Positions 48,243 to 64,000 of a DNA stretch of 64,000 nt are shown piece by piece. Numbering within the stretch: position 1 is the first letter of the stretch; every line of letters starts with the position of its first letter. The DNA lies in the NCBI GenBank assembly GCA_028274465.1, contig CM051455.1:127197462-127261461 (forward strand). Direction: 5' to 3'. Origin of the DNA: Plantago ovata (lineage: Eukaryota > Streptophyta > Magnoliopsida > Lamiales > Plantaginaceae). The notes beneath the pieces were generated by a model, which saw only the letters and a program-made list of their open reading frames with translations, was not told where the DNA came from and searched no databases. A program made the translations under genes and the position numbers.

Positions 48243-48843
48243 ATTAATCAAACTCCCCAACCTTTACTATTAATTTATACATTACCCCCTAACCTATTAA
48301 ATTTAAGACTTAACCCCCTCATCTATTTAAAGTGTTGCGACAACCCCCTTTATAATATTTTTCCTTTAATTTAATATTTTTCATTCAATTTAATATTTCA
48401 GTTTGACTCCAAATTAATCCTAATTCATACTGAAAAATAATTTTAAAAATTATATTAAAAAAATATAAGATTTTACTTCTATAATATAAGTTCAAATCTT
48501 ATTTTTTTAATACAATTTATATTATAAAAGTGAAAAAAATAATATTTTCATTAATTTTACCGGACAAATAATATTTAAACTTATATTATAAAAGTGAAAA
48601 TCGTATAGTTTCATATTATAGTTTTCAAAATTAGTTTTTTGGTATGTATTATGATTAATTTGGAGTCAAAATGAAATATTTAATTGAAGGAAAAATATTA
48701 AATTGAAAAATATTAAATTGATAGTAAAATATTATATACTAATATATAGGGGCTATGTTGCAATAATTTAAATAGGTGAGGGGTTAAGTATTAAATTTAA
48801 TAGGGTAGGGTAATGTCGGGTAAATGTGAGGGGTTTGATGAAT
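48243..48843. mobile_element. Foldback (long inverted repeat) element, 601 bp
   Basis: The first half and the reverse complement of the second half align nearly end to end. They share, in order, ATNATCAAAC, a CCCCTNACCTATT block, 'tatttaaa..ttgcRacaa', 'gactccaaattaatc' and 'tataatataagtt' blocks, leaving almost no loop. It is non-coding. Copies like this can transpose as MITEs and can transcribe into long hairpins processed to small RNAs. The family and exact duplication were not determined. It ends about 143 bp before the first in-frame ATG of the alanyl-tRNA synthetase gene. Confidence 0.82.
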
Positions 48844-48986
48844 TGTTTCCAAAATAAAATGTAAGTTGACAATTATCGAGCGAAATCAACGAATTAGAAT
48901 ATTAACGGCCAGGCAAATAAAGAGCGTTTTTGTTGTTTTGAGTGAACAAGGGAGAGAGGAGAAAAAAGATTTTAGTAAATGGATGG

Positions 48987-60418
<11,432 letters not shown>

Positions 60419-61880
60419 AGAGCATATTTTATTTGAGGAAACAAGTTATAATTTGATTTGTTAGAAATTCTCACAGGGCTTGGCTTGGCTTATACACAAT
60501 ACTTTACTTTGGTCAGACAATCCGACATGTGATACGTAATAGAACTACGGGTATATTATCTACAACCAGTTTAATTAAAGTTTTATGTCACGCACGGGTT
60601 AATTAAAATTTGTCACGCACGGGTTAATTAAAATTTGTCACGCACGGTCGTATATGCACTTCCTATATTGTTACTAGGGTTTGGGTTTTGCTAAACGCAT
60701 TAGTCATTACCTGCTTTTCTAAATGTTGAAGGTTTATTTGTAATTTGTAAAAATATATCCTTATTTTATAAATATTACTACAAATGAATTTCAACTTTAT
60801 ATATTTACGTAAAGTACCACATTAAGTTTATAAATTAATTGCTTCAGCGTTGAGCAAGAAAACACTTGTGACTCGATGAGCAAACGTATCTGATGACTAG
60901 CAATGGCGTAAAGAAGTTCAACTGGTACAATTAATTTGCTTACCTATGGCGGAATTTACCATTCTAGTCCAATTACATAGTTCAGAAGAGTGATTGATAT
61001 GTCTGAGAAGCATTATCCATTTTACTAAATTTTACTCGGGACATTTATTTTTAATTTGTAAAAATTTACTTATTTTACAAAAATTACAAATAAATTTCAA
61101 ACTTATTAAATTCACATAAATCACCACAAAGGCACAAACAACTACTTTCTCCATCCAATTTAACAAGTACAGTACTTTCTACCTCCAATTTTAAATTGCC
61201 CCGGTCAGTTTCGGTCAGTTTTGTTGACTTTTTCATCTTCAGTTTGAACTCAAATAAATAATTATTTAAAGTGTAAACGAAAAAATAAAGTGGGACTCGT
61301 CAAAGTGGGCATAGAATGATTAGGAAAGGTCACGCATGGTTATGGCATTAAAACTATGCGCAAGATTATCATCACACCCACGCTACATAATAGTGAATAC
61401 ACAGTTATATCAGTCTATGATGATACAGACACAAGCAAATGATAAGAGTTCAACGGAGTCAATTTTCAGCCAAAAGTCGCACCGGCTAACAGGGTGTGAT
61501 GCACACAAACTATATACATCGTTCATAGAATCAAACTCTTCGTAGAAGTTAGAACTGTCATAGGCGTGCAGTGATATATATACTTGAGTAATACATAATT
61601 TTTTCCTAATTCAATCAATGGCTAACAAGTCCCACAAAGGTAACAGTGAGCAGCTTCTGAAAAACACATACTTCTAGGTATCACTTAAGAAAGAGCTGTA
61701 CTCGGTAATTAGTCCCATCATAGATCATTTCGAAGGGGAGAAAGGAAACGAACCTAGTCAATAACACCATCATTGTATTAAATAAAGTATACCATTCCTG
61801 ATTAGTCAGACAATGCAAACTCCACAAAGACTTTGCCTAGAGTCCTAACACGAGAAAATACAACCCCAGAGACTAATGAC
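60419..61880. other. Convergent intergenic region between two genes
   Basis: The 3' ends of the alanyl-tRNA synthetase (plus) and the GLTSCR1-type gene (minus) face each other here. A 23-bp unit containing 'gtcacgcacgggttaatt' repeats three times at 60587-60648. Two diverged copies of an 80-bp AT-rich block ('ttatttgtaatttgtaaaaa... aatttcaa') lie at about 60735-60830 and 61050-61140. No further gene was seen. Confidence 0.55.
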
Positions 61881-63757
61881 TTATCTTGCATTCAAATCAA
61901 ACTCACCTCCTCCTTGCCACTCGCTCTGCATGCCAGCATCTCCATTATCAGTCTCATCATCATTCAGAAAATCCTCAGAAGGTTCCTTATCATCCTTCTG
62001 CGCATTGGCCCCCCATCCGTTCATAATTTCATCATGTTGCACATCCTGTTCTTGCTCGCCCATATCATGACCAATTGACATGCTACTTCCTCTAGATCCG
62101 AGTGCACTTGCTCTTATTGGGGCACGTGCCATCATCTCCGCATGAGCTTGGGACTCCGCACGTGCTTGTTCCACATGAGCCATGGCAGCCATTCGCATGT
62201 TCGCTTCATGACTAGCTTTTTGCCTCGACTCAATTTCAGCCCTCAACTCAAGCATTGCACGTTTCTCATCTTGCAACAGCAACTGCTCCATCATCAGCTT
62301 CTCCTCTGTCCTGAATTCCCCAAGCCCTCTTTACGGGATATTATATTGAATGCAAGGACTTGTTTCTCGAAAGTTGCAGTGAACTCTGCAACTTTGGCAG
62401 CAATATTGTGGTCCCACTGCTGAGACCGAGACAGTATTTGGCCAGTAGTGTCAGAGTCCAGGATCTTGTCATCTTCCTCTGCTTCATAGTCCGCCACAAC
62501 ATGGTATGGTAACAACCTACACAGAATCAGACAGTGACAAACAAAACTAGTGTGGACTCCATATTCACAAAAAACTGTAATAACAACTTCTCACAGTAAA
62601 CACCCAGCCAATAGGCATGCAACTGCGAATAGAAGCAAGCTACCACTAAGCCAAAACAAATCCACACAGGTTTAGAGCATTTCATCCGATCTAAGTAACC
62701 AAAGATATGGCATGAAAAATGAATTGATCTCTTTTCATATATGAGAGAAAAGCTAAACGAGTCAGACATAAGCAATAGTATAACTTTCTTTAAACAACCA
62801 TAGAGCTGCATTGCCTAAAAGATCCTTTACAACCACATCAGGGAGTTTGACACAATCTTGCCCAACTATCCTCTCAGAAGATAAAAGACTTCTTCACATG
62901 GGTTTCTATCACTAGATACAGCAACAAGAATGGGAAAGAAAGAAAACTGACTTTCCATTCATTTCAAGCATAAAACCTAAACAAATGCTCTGTAGTCATA
63001 CATGAGTTTCTGAGATCACATAGTATATCAGTAACAGAGACAACTATTCCCTATTTACTTGGCTGAGAAGCTATAAAAGCACAGGCAGCAAGTCAAACGT
63101 GTTCTGCAGCCAAGAATTTTGTCATGACGCAATCTCTCTCTCACTCTCACAACATGGATACACACACAATGATTTTCTTTCTCAAAAATCACAATAATGA
63201 TTATTAATACCATGTCTATCACAGTGACAAGTGGCAGCACATGTATATAGAAAATACTAGTACATAAATCTAAATCCCTTCTGGACTAAAACCTAGAAAA
63301 TAGAAATGAATTTCTTTCACAAAATTGAGAACAAGTACTACCTCTCGCAAGCATCTTCAATCGAGGTAAACGGGCGCTTGAAATCGGGATGGCAGACCCT
63401 CCAAGCATCCTGGTAAGCCAGCTGCAGAGCCGCCTTCTGATGCTGAGGTGGCTGCTGCTGCTGCTGTTGAAGCATTTGCAATTGCAATTGCTGCTGGGGA
63501 GTAGTGTTACTACTATTGAGAATAGGTAGAGGAGAAGGGGTAGCGGAAGGGTTCTGATTGGGGATTGGGTGTGAATTAGGGTTAGGGATTGGATTTTGGG
63601 GGCGGAGATAGGGGTGGTTCTGGGCGCGGAGATGGACGTCGATGTTCGAAGGGAACCGAGACATGGCGTCTTTCTGACGCTGCATCTGCTGCAACATCAT
63701 CAATTGCTGCTGCTGCTGCTGTGACATAGCCGCCGGTGACTTGCCGCTGTCCTCCAT
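61881..63757 (-). CDS. BRIP: GLTSCR1-domain protein, BRIP-type SWI/SNF subunit (one apparent frameshift)
   Basis: Minus-strand exons are 63757-63342 and 62516-61881. About 350 residues result if one base missing in the C4 run at 62318-62321 is allowed. The Gln-rich N terminus (MSQQQQQQLMMLQQMQRQKD) and a Pro/Asn-rich linker precede the GLTSCR1 domain at about residues 105-200 (YQDAWRVCHPDFKRPFTSIE, LLPYHVVADYE, SRSQQWDHNI, FEKQVLAFNII). A charged coiled coil follows (EEKLMMEQLLLQDEKRAMLE, EQARAESQAHAEMMA), then an acidic tail ending FDLNAR. Arabidopsis BRIP1/BRIP2 with this layout are subunits of BRM-containing SWI/SNF remodellers in the nucleus; the role here is inferred. Upstream in-frame sequence to 63814 has no ATG, so 63757 is the likely start. 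Confidence 0.87.
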
Positions 63758-64000
63758 TATCGTCTGGTGTGGTGAAATTGAAGGTTTGGTTTGTTTGATG
63801 GAAAAATTTTTCAATTTTCAATTCATTTGGGGGTTTCCGTTTAGAGTAAATTATGATTCTGATTTACTCCAAATCATTTGATCCTCTCTCTCTACTAATC
63901 AGATTTTTACTACTTTCTTATTATATACAAAAATAATAATTATTATATTTACAATCCTTAGAATTATGATGAGAACCGAGATCACGAACTTGAATAACGT
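63758..64000 (-). promoter_or_regulatory. 5' leader of the GLTSCR1-type gene with a two-codon upstream ORF
   Basis: In the minus-strand leader, ATGAATTGA (about 63820-63828) is an upstream ATG followed after one codon by a stop, before the main start at 63757. A CT-rich tract at about 63885-63897 fits a plant 5' untranslated region. The rest is AT-rich flank running to the window end. Confidence 0.4.

Noticed and set aside
63757..63821. Longer N termini for the GLTSCR1-type protein
   Set aside because: The in-frame extension upstream of 63757 contains no ATG; it would need a TTG start.

Overview
The window is nuclear DNA from a flowering plant, most likely a eudicot. It is AT-rich, has long spliced genes with GT-AG introns, and carries LINE, LTR, CACTA, hAT and Stowaway-type elements. 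Plant-specific families are present, including a plastid envelope protein, an AIPP2-type PHD protein and a GLTSCR1/BRIP protein. I cannot name the species from sequence alone.

Five host genes are supported with exon-level models. (1) A minus-strand small J-domain co-chaperone (2969-6181) has a 2.2 kb intron holding a probable solo LTR and a 92-bp tandem duplication. (2) A minus-strand plastid inner-envelope type protein (15287-19305) shows an apparent exon duplication. (3) A minus-strand, roughly 1,400-residue PHD/SPOC-like AIPP2-type chromatin protein spans 23646-32193. (4) A plus-strand alanyl-tRNA synthetase has 23 exons and a mitochondrial-type presequence (48987-60418). (5) A minus-strand GLTSCR1-domain protein of the BRIP/SWI-SNF type spans 61881-63757.

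Genes 3, 4 and 5 each miss exactly one base, two of them clearly in homopolymers, while the rest of each gene is clean. Three such cases in three conserved genes argue for assembly indel errors rather than three pseudogenes.

The spaces between genes are transposon territory. A 3.2 kb solo LTR (7002-10199) has a perfect 5-bp target duplication (TAATA). A 2.2 kb CACTA element (10766-12933) carries a spliced exon of PRPP synthetase and a tRNA-Pro-like sequence with a broken anticodon loop. Between 33.8 and 48.2 kb lie two hAT elements, a 4.6 kb CACTA with an intact TnpA-like gene but no DDE transposase core, a LINE split by a 628-bp solo LTR with an exact AAAAG duplication, and several RNase H-type LINE pieces. 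A 601-bp foldback element sits about 140 bp upstream of the alanyl-tRNA synthetase start.

The host genes are not an operon and share no single pathway. Two of them (AIPP2-type and BRIP-type) are chromatin regulators. The most informative signals are the transposon gene capture, the precise nested insertions, and the recurring one-base gaps.
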